Below are positions 7,692-15,305 of a stretch of DNA of 64,000 nucleotides, piece by piece. Each line of letters begins with the position of its first letter. Within the stretch, counting starts at the first letter, position 1. The position numbers and the translations under genes were made by a program. Below the pieces are notes generated by a model, which did no database searches, was not told where the DNA came from, and saw only the letters and a list, made by a program, of their open reading frames with translations. The stretch lies in assembly GCA_029961745.1 (NCBI GenBank), contig CP124680.1:744001-808000 (forward strand), given 5' to 3'. Source of the stretch: Nocardioides sp. L-11A. Lineage in GTDB: Bacteria > Actinomycetota > Actinomycetes > Propionibacteriales > Nocardioidaceae.

Positions 7692-8716
7692 GGAATCTCA
7701 GCGTCCGCCGGAGGGCGACTCTTCTCGGGACCAGTCTGCTGCTCGCCGCCGGCATCATGACGGCGTGCGGCGACGACGGCGCCGGCTCGGGTGCCGACGG
7801 CAAGGTGAGCGTGCTGTTGGAGTGGTTCCCCAACCCCGACCACATCTCGCTCTACACCGCCCAGGACATGGGCGCCTTCGAGGACGAGGACCTGACCGTC
7901 AAGTTCCAGCCCCCGTCCAACAACACCGACTCGTTGAAGATGGTCAGCCTGGGACAGATGCCGCTGGCGATCTCCTACGCCAACGCGGTGATCAACGCCG
8001 AGGCCCAGGGGCTCGACGTCGTGGCCGTCGCGGCCCTGATCCCGACCACCCTCAACTCGCTGATCCTCAACCGCACCGACGACGTCCAGGAGATCGCGGA
8101 CCTCAAGGGCAAGCCGATCGGCTCCTCGGGCGACCCGGTGTCGGAGGCCATGTGGGCCTATGCGCTGAAGGAGAACGGCTTCAAGGACGAGGACATCAAG
8201 TTCGTCGCGATCAACCAGGGCTACTCGCCGGCGATGATCTCCGGCCAGGTCAGCGCGATCATCGGTGCGTACCCCAACATCGAGAGCGTCGAGCTCAAGG
8301 AGAACGGGCTCGACCCGGTCTCGTACGCCGTCGGCGACGTCGGCGTGCCGACCTACGACGAGCTCGTGCTCATCGCCAATCGCTCCAAGCTGGCGAAGGA
8401 CAAGGACTATCAGGACGTCGTCAAGCGGTTCCTGGCCGGCGCCGCGAAGGGTGCCGCCCGGGCGCAGGAGGACCACGCGGCGGCTCTCGACGCGATCAAG
8501 CCGGTCGCCAAGGGCTACAGCGAGGAGAGCCTGCGCGACATGGTCGACCTGACCGCGCCGCTGCTGGAGAACCCGGACGGCTTCGGCCAGATGGACGTCG
8601 CCGAGTGGCAGGCGCTGGCCGACTGGCTGCTCGCGAACGGGCAGCTGGACAAGGAGGTCGACGCGGCCGTCGTGGTCAACACCGACTTCCTTCCGGAGGG
8701 CGGTGACGCGCAATGA
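7688..8716 (+). CDS. THI5/NMT1-like substrate-binding lipoprotein (ThiY-like)
   Basis: A 342-aa extracytoplasmic binding protein. The signal peptide starts MRNLSVRRRATLLGTSLLLA and ends in a lipobox with Cys near residue 24 (GIMTACG), so it is lipid-anchored. The mature start VLLEWFPNPDHISLYTAQD followed by PPSNNTDSLKMVSLGQMPLAISY matches the NMT1/THI5 family, whose ThiY members bind formylaminopyrimidine or HMP. The ATG overlaps the permease stop. The pairing with TenA downstream makes an aminopyrimidine ligand likely, but related proteins bind sulfonates or riboflavin. Confidence 0.87.
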   Translation: MRNLSVRRRATLLGTSLLLAAGIMTACGDDGAGSGADGKVSVLLEWFPNPDHISLYTAQDMGAFEDEDLTVKFQPPSNNTDSLKMVSLGQMPLAISYANAVINAEAQGLDVVAVAALIPTTLNSLILNRTDDVQEIADLKGKPIGSSGDPVSEAMWAYALKENGFKDEDIKFVAINQGYSPAMISGQVSAIIGAYPNIESVELKENGLDPVSYAVGDVGVPTYDELVLIANRSKLAKDKDYQDVVKRFLAGAAKGAARAQEDHAAALDAIKPVAKGYSEESLRDMVDLTAPLLENPDGFGQMDVAEWQALADWLLANGQLDKEVDAAVVVNTDFLPEGGDAQ

Positions 8717-9411
8717 CGGTCCAGCTCGCCCAGCGTCGACGCCAGGGCTGGACGGGTGAGCTGTGGGACGCGATCGAGCCCACCCATCTGCGGATCCTCG
8801 AGCACCCGTTCATCACCGGCCTGACGACGGGGGAGCTGGCGCCCGACGCGTTCCTCCGCTTCCTCGCCCAGGACACCTACTACGTCAACGAGTACGCCCG
8901 CTCGCTGGCGGCCCTCAGCTCGACCGCGCCGACGATGGCACTGACCCGCTCGCTGCTCGAGCACGCGTCGGGCGCGGTCGCCGCGGAGTCGACCCTGCAT
9001 GCCGAGCTGGTCGCGATGCTGGGTGGGCCCCCCGACCTCCTCGCGCGGGTGGTGCCGAGTCCCACCGCGGCGGCGTACGTCGACTTCGTGACCGCGCGCG
9101 TGCACACGGGGTCCTTCTTCACCGGGCTGGCGGCCGTGCTGCCGTGCATGTGGGTCTACGCCGAGGTGGGTGTGCACCTCGTGGCGAGCGGCTCCTCGGA
9201 CCCGGCGTACCAGCGCTGGATCGACAACTACGCGGGCTCCGGCTATCTCGAGGAGGTCGACCGGATCCTCGACGACGTCGATGCGTTGGCCCAGGTCGTC
9301 GGCGGCGAGGAGCGGGCGCGAGCGGCCGAGGTCGCACTGACGGCGACGCGCTACGAGTGGATGTTCTGGGACGCGGCCTACGCCGGGGAGCAGTGGCCCT
9401 CGCTGCCCTGA
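8713..9411 (+). CDS. tenA: TenA family protein 2 (thiaminase II, canonical site)
   Basis: A 232-aa TenA protein, coupled to the binding-protein gene by a 4-bp ATGA overlap. All TenA active-site positions appear conserved by alignment from memory: Asp44 and Tyr47 (AQDTYYV), Tyr112 (TAAAYVDF), Cys135 and Tyr139 (VLPCMWVY), Tyr163 (WIDNYAG) and Glu205 (YEWMFWDAAY). Such enzymes cleave thiamine or release HMP from aminomethyl-pyrimidine. As the last gene of the import operon it probably acts on the imported compound first. It is the most orthodox of the three TenA copies here. Confidence 0.9.
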   Translation: MTVQLAQRRRQGWTGELWDAIEPTHLRILEHPFITGLTTGELAPDAFLRFLAQDTYYVNEYARSLAALSSTAPTMALTRSLLEHASGAVAAESTLHAELVAMLGGPPDLLARVVPSPTAAAYVDFVTARVHTGSFFTGLAAVLPCMWVYAEVGVHLVASGSSDPAYQRWIDNYAGSGYLEEVDRILDDVDALAQVVGGEERARAAEVALTATRYEWMFWDAAYAGEQWPSLP

Positions 9412-9503
9412 TGTCGCGGCGGGATCCGGCGGCGCGCCGGGTCCCGCCGCGGTGGGTGCAGTAGTCTCGCCCCCACCACATCGACATCACTCGAGGGAGT
9501 CAC

Positions 9504-10175
9504 ATGGGCGTGGACGACCAGGGTCGACTGGAGCACATGCAGCTGAAGGACCGCGTCTACCACCACCTGCGTGACGGCATCATCGACGGCACCTACGACG
9601 TGGGCGTCGCGTTGCGCGAGGTGGAGATCGCGCAGCGCCTCGGCGTCAGCAAGACCCCCGTCCGCGAGGCCTTCGTCCGACTCGAGAAGGATCGCCTGGT
9701 CGAGCTGATCCCGTATCGCGGTGCCGTGGTCGCCGGCTACACCGCCGCCGACCTCGAGGAGATCTCCCAGGTCCGCCAGCTCGTCGAGGGTGCGTGTGCG
9801 CGATCCGCGGCTCGGCACGCGACCGAGAAGGACGTCGCCGAGATCGAGCGCAACGTGGAGCTGTCGCGCGAGGCCCTGGGCAAGGGCCGGGTCGAGCGGG
9901 TGGCCCAGCTCCTCGACGCCTTCGACCAGCTCATGTACCGGCACTCCCGCAACAAGTGGCTCGACGAGCTCGTCGAGAACCTCGAGGGACACCAGCGCCG
10001 CATCGGACGGCTGACCGTCGACATCCCCGGCCGGCTCGAGAAGTCGGTCGAGCAGCACCAGCGGATCCTCGACGCGATCCGCAACCGCGACGAGCGTCGC
10101 GCCGAGCGCGCGATGCAGGCGCACATCGCCAGCGTCATGGACGACCGGTTGAAGGCGTTCGTCAGCGCCTCCTGA
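9504..10175 (+). CDS. GntR/FCD regulator, paralogue 1 (candidate island repressor)
   Basis: A 223-aa regulator with a GntR winged helix (LGVSKTPVREAFVRLEKDR, about residues 48-66) and an FCD domain (about 80-210). It is a full-length paralogue of the regulator at 34255: they share LIPYRGAVVAGY, GHQRRIGRLTV and IPGR. It follows the ABC-TenA operon by 92 bp and has no clear copy of the shared operator in its own leader. It, or its paralogue, is the best candidate to bind the TCAGATCTCA sites. The ligand is unknown. Confidence 0.88.
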   Translation: MGVDDQGRLEHMQLKDRVYHHLRDGIIDGTYDVGVALREVEIAQRLGVSKTPVREAFVRLEKDRLVELIPYRGAVVAGYTAADLEEISQVRQLVEGACARSAARHATEKDVAEIERNVELSREALGKGRVERVAQLLDAFDQLMYRHSRNKWLDELVENLEGHQRRIGRLTVDIPGRLEKSVEQHQRILDAIRNRDERRAERAMQAHIASVMDDRLKAFVSAS

Positions 10176-10324
10176 GCGCATCCCTCCCGTCGGCCGACCG
10201 AGGCCGCCGGCCGCCGGCCGTCCCGCGGCCCCCGCGTGGTCCGCGACCCGCCGCACCGGGCTCCCGTGCCCCGCCGTTCCCGGGGGAGGCGCGGCCGGGG
10301 CGACGGATCGACGGGGCGGAACCG

Positions 10325-10382
10325 TTGTGGCGCGACGGCGAAGCGGCTACGATTTCAGATCTCACATGCAAAACATGATCTG
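10325..10382 (+). promoter_or_regulatory. Promoter and operator of the 10.4 kb operon (site C)
   Basis: TTGTGG (10325-10330) and TACGAT (10348-10353) are spaced 17 nt, giving a start near 10360. The operator core TCAGATCTCACAT (10355-10367) covers that start. A further half, GATCTG (10377-10382), pairs with CAGATC (10356-10361) as an inverted repeat with a 15-nt spacer. The rest of the gap from 10176 is GC-rich with no gene. Confidence 0.6.
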
Positions 10383-10413
10383 ATTCCCGGCCCTGATCCG
10401 AAGGACCTGACGC

Positions 10414-11421
10414 GTGATCATCGACGCCCACACCCACATCCTCGGCCTGGCGGCCGATCCCGAGTTCACCGCGCGGTACGGACGCGAGGGCGCCCTGTGC
10501 ATCTACCGGTCCCGCGGGCAGCTGCCCAGCCACCGGATGCCGACCGAGGCCGAGTACGGCGCCTGCGGGCTGGCGCACGACGGCTTCCTGGAGATCGGCC
10601 CCGAGGAGTCGATCGCCGCGCACCCCGGGTTCGATCGGATCGTGCTGCTGGCGATGTCGCCGCAGTACCTCGACGGCCGATTGATCGGCACCGTCGACAA
10701 CCTCGGCGTCACCTCGGTCGCCGGCCCGCCGTCACCGGAGAAGTGCAACGACTACATCGCCGACCTGCAGGCCCAGCACCCGGACGTGTTCATCGGCTTC
10801 GGCTCGGTCAACCCCAACCATCGGGGTGTCAAGGCGGCCGTCGCCGAGCTCGAGAGGTCCGTCCTCGAGCTCGGCCTCCAGGGCCTGAAGCTGTACCCGA
10901 TGTACCAGCACTGGTCACCGGCCGACCCGATCCTCTCCTTCCCGATCTTCGAGAAGGCGGCCGAGCTCGACATCCCGGTGCTGGTGCACCAGGCGGGCTC
11001 CACGCGCGTCGACGCGCGGATGGACTTCGCCCGTCCGGCACTGCTCGACGACGTCGGCCGTCACTTCCCCGGCGTGCGTCTCCTGATCGCTCACTGCGGG
11101 ACGCCATGGGTCGAGGAGGCGATGTTCATGTGCACGAAGCACCCGAACTTCTTCGCCGAGCTCAGCTATCACGTCTCCACCGTGACCTCGGAGGAGCTGT
11201 ACCGGTGGCTGCTGCACCTGGAGCAGATGTTCGTCCCGCTGGAGAAGGTCGTCTTCGGATCGGATCATCCCGGCTTCACCTATGACCCGGTGCTGCTGCG
11301 GGACAAGGTGCTGGGCGTCAACGAGATCGCCCGCCGCCTGGACATGCCGGAGATCCCGCAGGCGAAGCTCGACGGGATCCTGGGCGACAACTTCGCGCGC
11401 ATCATGCGGCTGGTCGGCTGA
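10414..11421 (+). CDS. Amidohydrolase family 2 (ACMSD-like) hydrolase or decarboxylase
   Basis: A 335-aa TIM-barrel metalloenzyme with GTG start. Metal-site motifs are IIDAHTHI (HxH at residues 5-7), VLVHQAGS (His), LLIAHCGTPWVEE (His) and FGSDHPG (Asp). The family includes ACMSD, gamma-resorcylate decarboxylase and ring-fission product hydrolases, so either decarboxylation or hydrolysis is possible. It is first in a tight operon with TenA-3, an FAD oxidase, an aldehyde dehydrogenase and a VOC protein, under operator site C. It probably processes a ring-derived intermediate. Confidence 0.82.
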   Translation: MIIDAHTHILGLAADPEFTARYGREGALCIYRSRGQLPSHRMPTEAEYGACGLAHDGFLEIGPEESIAAHPGFDRIVLLAMSPQYLDGRLIGTVDNLGVTSVAGPPSPEKCNDYIADLQAQHPDVFIGFGSVNPNHRGVKAAVAELERSVLELGLQGLKLYPMYQHWSPADPILSFPIFEKAAELDIPVLVHQAGSTRVDARMDFARPALLDDVGRHFPGVRLLIAHCGTPWVEEAMFMCTKHPNFFAELSYHVSTVTSEELYRWLLHLEQMFVPLEKVVFGSDHPGFTYDPVLLRDKVLGVNEIARRLDMPEIPQAKLDGILGDNFARIMRLVG

Positions 11422-11478
11422 GATGCGGCGCTGGACGGCGCGGCCGACCGGGCCGGCCGGGGGAGAGGGGGAGCGAGG

Positions 11479-12171
11479 ATGACGACGTCGACCGCCCGAT
11501 GGCTGCGGGCATCGTGCCCGGAGATCTGGAGCTCGCTGCACGGGCATCCGTTCCTGGGTGACATGGCCGCCGGCACGCTGAGCCTGGAGCGCTTCCGGTT
11601 CTACCTCGAGCAGGACACCATGTACCTGACCGAGTACGCCAAGTGCATGGCCCTGGGCGCCGCGCGGGCTCGCTCGGTCGACGAGGTCGCCTGGCTGCGC
11701 GACTCGATGGACAACATCGTGGACAACGAGCTGCCCCGGAACCGGGAGCTGCTCCAGCGTGTGGTCGACCTCGGCGCCGCGGACCGCGGCGGGTCGCGGG
11801 GGATGGCGCCGACGACGCTGGCCTACACCTCGTTCCTCACCTCGACCGCCTACCGCGGCGACGCCCTCGACGTGATGACGGTGATCCTCCCGTGCGCGGT
11901 GAGCTATCGGGAGATCGCCCTGGAGCTCGTCGACCGGATCGCACCCGACTCGCTCTACACCGCCTGGATGGACTTCTTCGTCGGCGACTTCTACGGCGCC
12001 CGGCTGGACCGGATGCAGGCGAACCTCGACGAGCTCGCCGACCGGGCCGATCCGCGCCGCCGGGAGTCGCTGCGGGAGGCGTTCGCCACCGCCAGCCGCC
12101 TGGAGGTCGCGTTCTGGGACATGGCCTACGACTGCCGGCAGTGGCCGGACCTCGCGGTGGCGACCGACTGA
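11479..12171 (+). CDS. TenA-like protein 3
   Basis: A 230-aa TenA/THI-4 family protein. Asp44 and Tyr47 (EQDTMYL), Tyr112 (LAYTSF), Cys135 (ILPCAVSY), Tyr139 and Glu205 (LEVAFWDMAY) are kept by alignment from memory. Tyr163 is Phe (WMDFFVG), as in TenA-1. It shares the DNIVDNELPRNRELLQRV helix pattern with TenA-1, so those two form one subtype apart from TenA-2. ATG start with GGGAG upstream. It lies between the ACMSD-like enzyme and the FAD oxidase. Confidence 0.85.
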   Translation: MTTSTARWLRASCPEIWSSLHGHPFLGDMAAGTLSLERFRFYLEQDTMYLTEYAKCMALGAARARSVDEVAWLRDSMDNIVDNELPRNRELLQRVVDLGAADRGGSRGMAPTTLAYTSFLTSTAYRGDALDVMTVILPCAVSYREIALELVDRIAPDSLYTAWMDFFVGDFYGARLDRMQANLDELADRADPRRRESLREAFATASRLEVAFWDMAYDCRQWPDLAVATD

Positions 12172-12221
12172 GCCCGGGGCACCCCTCCCACCCCACGACG
12201 TACGACGACAGGAGCCCGGCC

Positions 12222-13451
12222 ATGCGATGGTCCAACTGGTACGGCAACCAGACCTGCACACCGGCCGAGGTGGTGCGCCCACGCGCCGAGGACGAGGTGG
12301 TCGCCGCCGTGGAGCGGGCGGTCCGGGACGGACGGGTCGTGCGGGCGGCCGGCTCCGGCCACTCCAATGTCGCGCTGGTGCCCACCGACGGCCAGGTCGT
12401 CGACCTGCGCGACCTGTCCGGGCTGGTCGGCGTCGACCGGGAGTCCCGGCAGGTGCGGGTGCGAGCCGGCACCCGCATCCACGACCTGGGCCCGTTGCTG
12501 TGGGAGCACGGCCTCGGCCTGGTCAACCAGGGCGACATCGACGGGCAGCAGATCGCGGGCGCGGTCGCGACCGGCACGCACGGCACGGGCCGGCACCTGG
12601 GATCCCTGTCGAGTGCCGTCGTCGGGGCTCGCGTGGTACGGGGCGACGGCAGTGTGGTGTCGGTCGACGCGTCGACGCCGGAGTGGCTGCGCGCCGTCCG
12701 GACCTCGCTGGGCGCCCTCGGCGTCATCACCGAGCTGACCCTCCAGGTCGCCGATGCCTACTGCCTGGCCGCCGAGCTCGTGCCCTGCACCTTCGCGGAG
12801 CTGGTGGACTCGTGGCGCGAGCGGCTGGCGCGGCACCGCCACTTCCTCTGCTACTGGTTCCCGAGTCCGGCGGCGGCCTCGGCCTGGTTCACCTTCGACC
12901 CGCCCCTGGGCGACGACACGGTCCTGATCAGGACGATGGACCAGCTGCCGGCCGACGCCGTCGCGCAGGAGACGCCGCGCCGGATCGACCGCGCGTACCG
13001 GGTCTTCGCCGATCCCTGCGAGCCGACCTTCCACGAGCTCGAGTTCATGGTCCCCGTCGACCAGGCCATCGACGCCCTCGGTGAGCTGCGTGCGATGCTC
13101 CGCTCCCGCCACCCCGAGCATCCGCTGCCCCTGGAGGTGCGGTTCGTCGCCGCGGACGACGCCCACCTCAGCCCGTTCGCCGGGCGGGCGTCGTGCGCGA
13201 TCTCGGTGTCCGGGGTGATGGGCGAGGACAACGCCGAGGTCTTCGCCGACTGCGCCCGCGTGTTCGCGCAGTTCCGCGGACGGCCGCACTGGGGCAAGTG
13301 GCATCCATACGACGCCGCCGACCTGTCCCGCCTCTATCCGGAGTGGGACGCCTTCCGCACCGTCCGGGCCGCCTTCGATCCCGGCGGCACCTTCACCAAC
13401 CCCTATCTCGAGCAGCTGCTCGGGCCGATCGGATCCGGAGCCGCCCGATGA
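12222..13451 (+). CDS. VAO-type FAD-linked alcohol oxidase (aldonolactone/alditol oxidase-like)
   Basis: A 409-aa flavoprotein. The N-terminal FAD_binding_4 domain has RAAGSGHSNV, where His47 of GSGHS is the residue that carries covalent 8-alpha-N1-histidyl FAD in gulonolactone and alditol oxidases. The C-terminal ALO domain ends in the typical HWGKWHPY and FDPGGTFTNPYLEQLL. It oxidises an alcohol, usually passing electrons to oxygen. It is coupled to the aldehyde dehydrogenase by ATGA, which suggests alcohol to aldehyde to acid. In this context hydroxyethylthiazole, HMP or thiamine itself are candidate substrates; the known thiamine oxidase has this flavin linkage. Confidence 0.82.
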   Translation: MRWSNWYGNQTCTPAEVVRPRAEDEVVAAVERAVRDGRVVRAAGSGHSNVALVPTDGQVVDLRDLSGLVGVDRESRQVRVRAGTRIHDLGPLLWEHGLGLVNQGDIDGQQIAGAVATGTHGTGRHLGSLSSAVVGARVVRGDGSVVSVDASTPEWLRAVRTSLGALGVITELTLQVADAYCLAAELVPCTFAELVDSWRERLARHRHFLCYWFPSPAAASAWFTFDPPLGDDTVLIRTMDQLPADAVAQETPRRIDRAYRVFADPCEPTFHELEFMVPVDQAIDALGELRAMLRSRHPEHPLPLEVRFVAADDAHLSPFAGRASCAISVSGVMGEDNAEVFADCARVFAQFRGRPHWGKWHPYDAADLSRLYPEWDAFRTVRAAFDPGGTFTNPYLEQLLGPIGSGAAR

Positions 13452-14881
13452 GTGTCGCACCCACCCCGTTCGCCAACCTGGTCGACGGGCAGCAGGTCGA
13501 GGCCGCCTCCGGAGCACGGATCCCTGTCGTGGACCCCTCCACGGGGGAGGCCTTCACCACCGCGCCCGACTCGGGGCGCGAGGACGTCGATCGCGCCGTC
13601 GCCGCCGCGACCAGGGCGGCCCGCACCTGGGGAGAGACGACGCCCGCCCATCGGTCCGGACTGCTGCTCGCACTGGCCGACGCCATCGCCGAGCATCGCG
13701 ACGCGTTCGTGGCGGACGACTCCCGGAACGCGGGGAAGCCGATCGGCACCGTGGGCGACGAGGTCGACGGCGGGCTCGACAGCCTGCGCTACTTCGCGGG
13801 CGCGGCGCGCGTGCTGGAGGGCAGGAGTGCGGGGGAGTACCTGCCGGGCGCGACCTCACTGGTACGGCGCGAGCCGGTCGGCGTGGTCGGGCAGATCGCC
13901 CCGTGGAACTACCCCCTGATGATGGCACTGTGGAAGATCGGTCCGGCGCTGGCGGCCGGGAACACCATCGTGCTCAAGCCGGCTCCACTGACCCCGGTCT
14001 CGACGCTGCGCCTCGCCGCGGTGGCCGCCGAGGTCCTCCCCCCGGGCGTGCTGAACGTGGTCGCCGGCGGCAACGACGTCGGCGCCGCCATCGTGGAGCA
14101 TCCGGATGTGGCGATGGTCGCGCTGACCGGCTCGGTCGGGACCGGCCGGGCGATCGCCCGAGCGGCGGCGAACACCCTGAAGCGGGTGCACCTCGAGCTG
14201 GGCGGCAAGGCGCCGGTGGTGGTCTTCGACGACGCCGACGTCGCGGCGGCCGCCGCCGCGGTCGTGGGCGGCGGCTTCTGGAACGCCGGGCAGGACTGCA
14301 CCGCCGCGACCCGGGTCCTGGTGACCCCGGCGCGCTACGACGAGCTGGTCGCGGAGGTCGTCCGCGGTGCGCGGAGCCTGGTCATCGGCGACCCGTCGGA
14401 CCCGGCGACGACCCTCGGCCCCCTCATCAGCGGTTCCCAGCGCGCCCGGGTCGCGGGCCTGGTCGACGGGCGGGGGCGCGGGGTCGAGGTGCTCACGGGC
14501 GGCGCCGCGCCCGAGCGGCCGGGCTTCTACTACGAGCCGACGGTCGTCGCGGGTGCGACCGACGCCGACGACCTGATCCAGCAGGAGATCTTCGGGCCGG
14601 TCGTGACGATCCAGCGGGTGGCCGACGAGGAGGAGGCGGTCCGCGCGGCCAACGCGACGCCGTACGGCCTGGTCGCGTCGGTCTGGACCCAGGACGTGGG
14701 TCGGGCGATGCGGATGACGAAGGCCCTGAGGTTCGGGACGGTCTGGGTCAACGACCACTTCCCGGTGACCCCGGAGATGCCCTTCGGCGGCTGCAAGCAG
14801 TCGGGCTACGGCAAGGACCTGTCGAGCTATGCGCTGGAGGAGTACACCTTCGTCAAGCACGTCCTCCTCCGTCATGGCTGA
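13448..14881 (+). CDS. NAD(P)-dependent aldehyde dehydrogenase (aminoaldehyde DH-like)
   Basis: A 477-aa ALDH superfamily enzyme. The Asn motif is APWNYPLMMALWKIGPAL, the general base lies in LELGGKAPVVV and the catalytic Cys in WNAGQDCTAATRVLV. The GQDCTA version is common in gamma-aminobutyraldehyde dehydrogenases. Its ATG overlaps the stop of the FAD oxidase by 4 bp, and it probably oxidises that enzyme's aldehyde product to a carboxylate. Confidence 0.88.
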   Translation: MSVAPTPFANLVDGQQVEAASGARIPVVDPSTGEAFTTAPDSGREDVDRAVAAATRAARTWGETTPAHRSGLLLALADAIAEHRDAFVADDSRNAGKPIGTVGDEVDGGLDSLRYFAGAARVLEGRSAGEYLPGATSLVRREPVGVVGQIAPWNYPLMMALWKIGPALAAGNTIVLKPAPLTPVSTLRLAAVAAEVLPPGVLNVVAGGNDVGAAIVEHPDVAMVALTGSVGTGRAIARAAANTLKRVHLELGGKAPVVVFDDADVAAAAAAVVGGGFWNAGQDCTAATRVLVTPARYDELVAEVVRGARSLVIGDPSDPATTLGPLISGSQRARVAGLVDGRGRGVEVLTGGAAPERPGFYYEPTVVAGATDADDLIQQEIFGPVVTIQRVADEEEAVRAANATPYGLVASVWTQDVGRAMRMTKALRFGTVWVNDHFPVTPEMPFGGCKQSGYGKDLSSYALEEYTFVKHVLLRHG

Positions 14882-15305
14882 GACGCCGGCGCTGCCCGGG
14901 CTGCGGCGGATCCACCATGTCGCGTTCGCCGAGGAGGAGGGCGCCGCGCTGGTGGGGCGGCTGCAGGAGCTGTTCGGCCTCGACGTCGACAGCGAGGAGT
15001 CCGCGGCCGGCTTCGTCGAGCGGATGCTCCCCGTGGGCGAGTGCCATCTGCAGGCTCTGGAGGCGACGGGCGAGGGGGTCGTGCGCAGCTCGCTCTCCCG
15101 CCGCGGTCCCGGACTGCACCACGTCGCGTTCGAGGTCGACGACCTCGCGGGAGTCCTCCGTCATCTCAGCGACAACGGCGTCGAGCTGATCGATCGGCAC
15201 CCGCGGCCGGGCGGCGGCGGTCATCTGATCGCCTTCGCGCATCCGCGCTCCTTCGGCGGCGTCCTGGTCGAGTTCGTCGAGGCGTCGCCGTCCGCGCGCC
15301 CCTAG
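14874..15305 (+). CDS. VOC family protein, methylmalonyl-CoA epimerase-like
   Basis: A 143-aa protein of two beta-alpha-beta-beta-beta VOC modules. Metal positions are IHHVAFAEE (His), GPGLHHVAFEVDD (His) and GVLVEFVE (Glu). This layout is that of methylmalonyl-CoA epimerases. The ATG overlaps the ALDH stop by 8 bp. A B12-dependent mutase is encoded at 27868-29881, so epimerisation of a branched dicarboxyl-CoA is a reasonable role, though other VOC chemistry is possible. Its TAG stop overlaps the convergent ligase stop (CTAG). Confidence 0.75.
   Translation: MAETPALPGLRRIHHVAFAEEEGAALVGRLQELFGLDVDSEESAAGFVERMLPVGECHLQALEATGEGVVRSSLSRRGPGLHHVAFEVDDLAGVLRHLSDNGVELIDRHPRPGGGGHLIAFAHPRSFGGVLVEFVEASPSARP

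Noticed and set aside
10374..10400. Possible TPP riboswitch (THI-box) before the 10.4 kb operon, because of a TGATCTGA-like stretch
   Set aside because: The conserved CTGAGA and the GCGnAGGGA segment are missing and the leader is only about 50 nt. The bases are better explained as the second half of the GntR-type operator.
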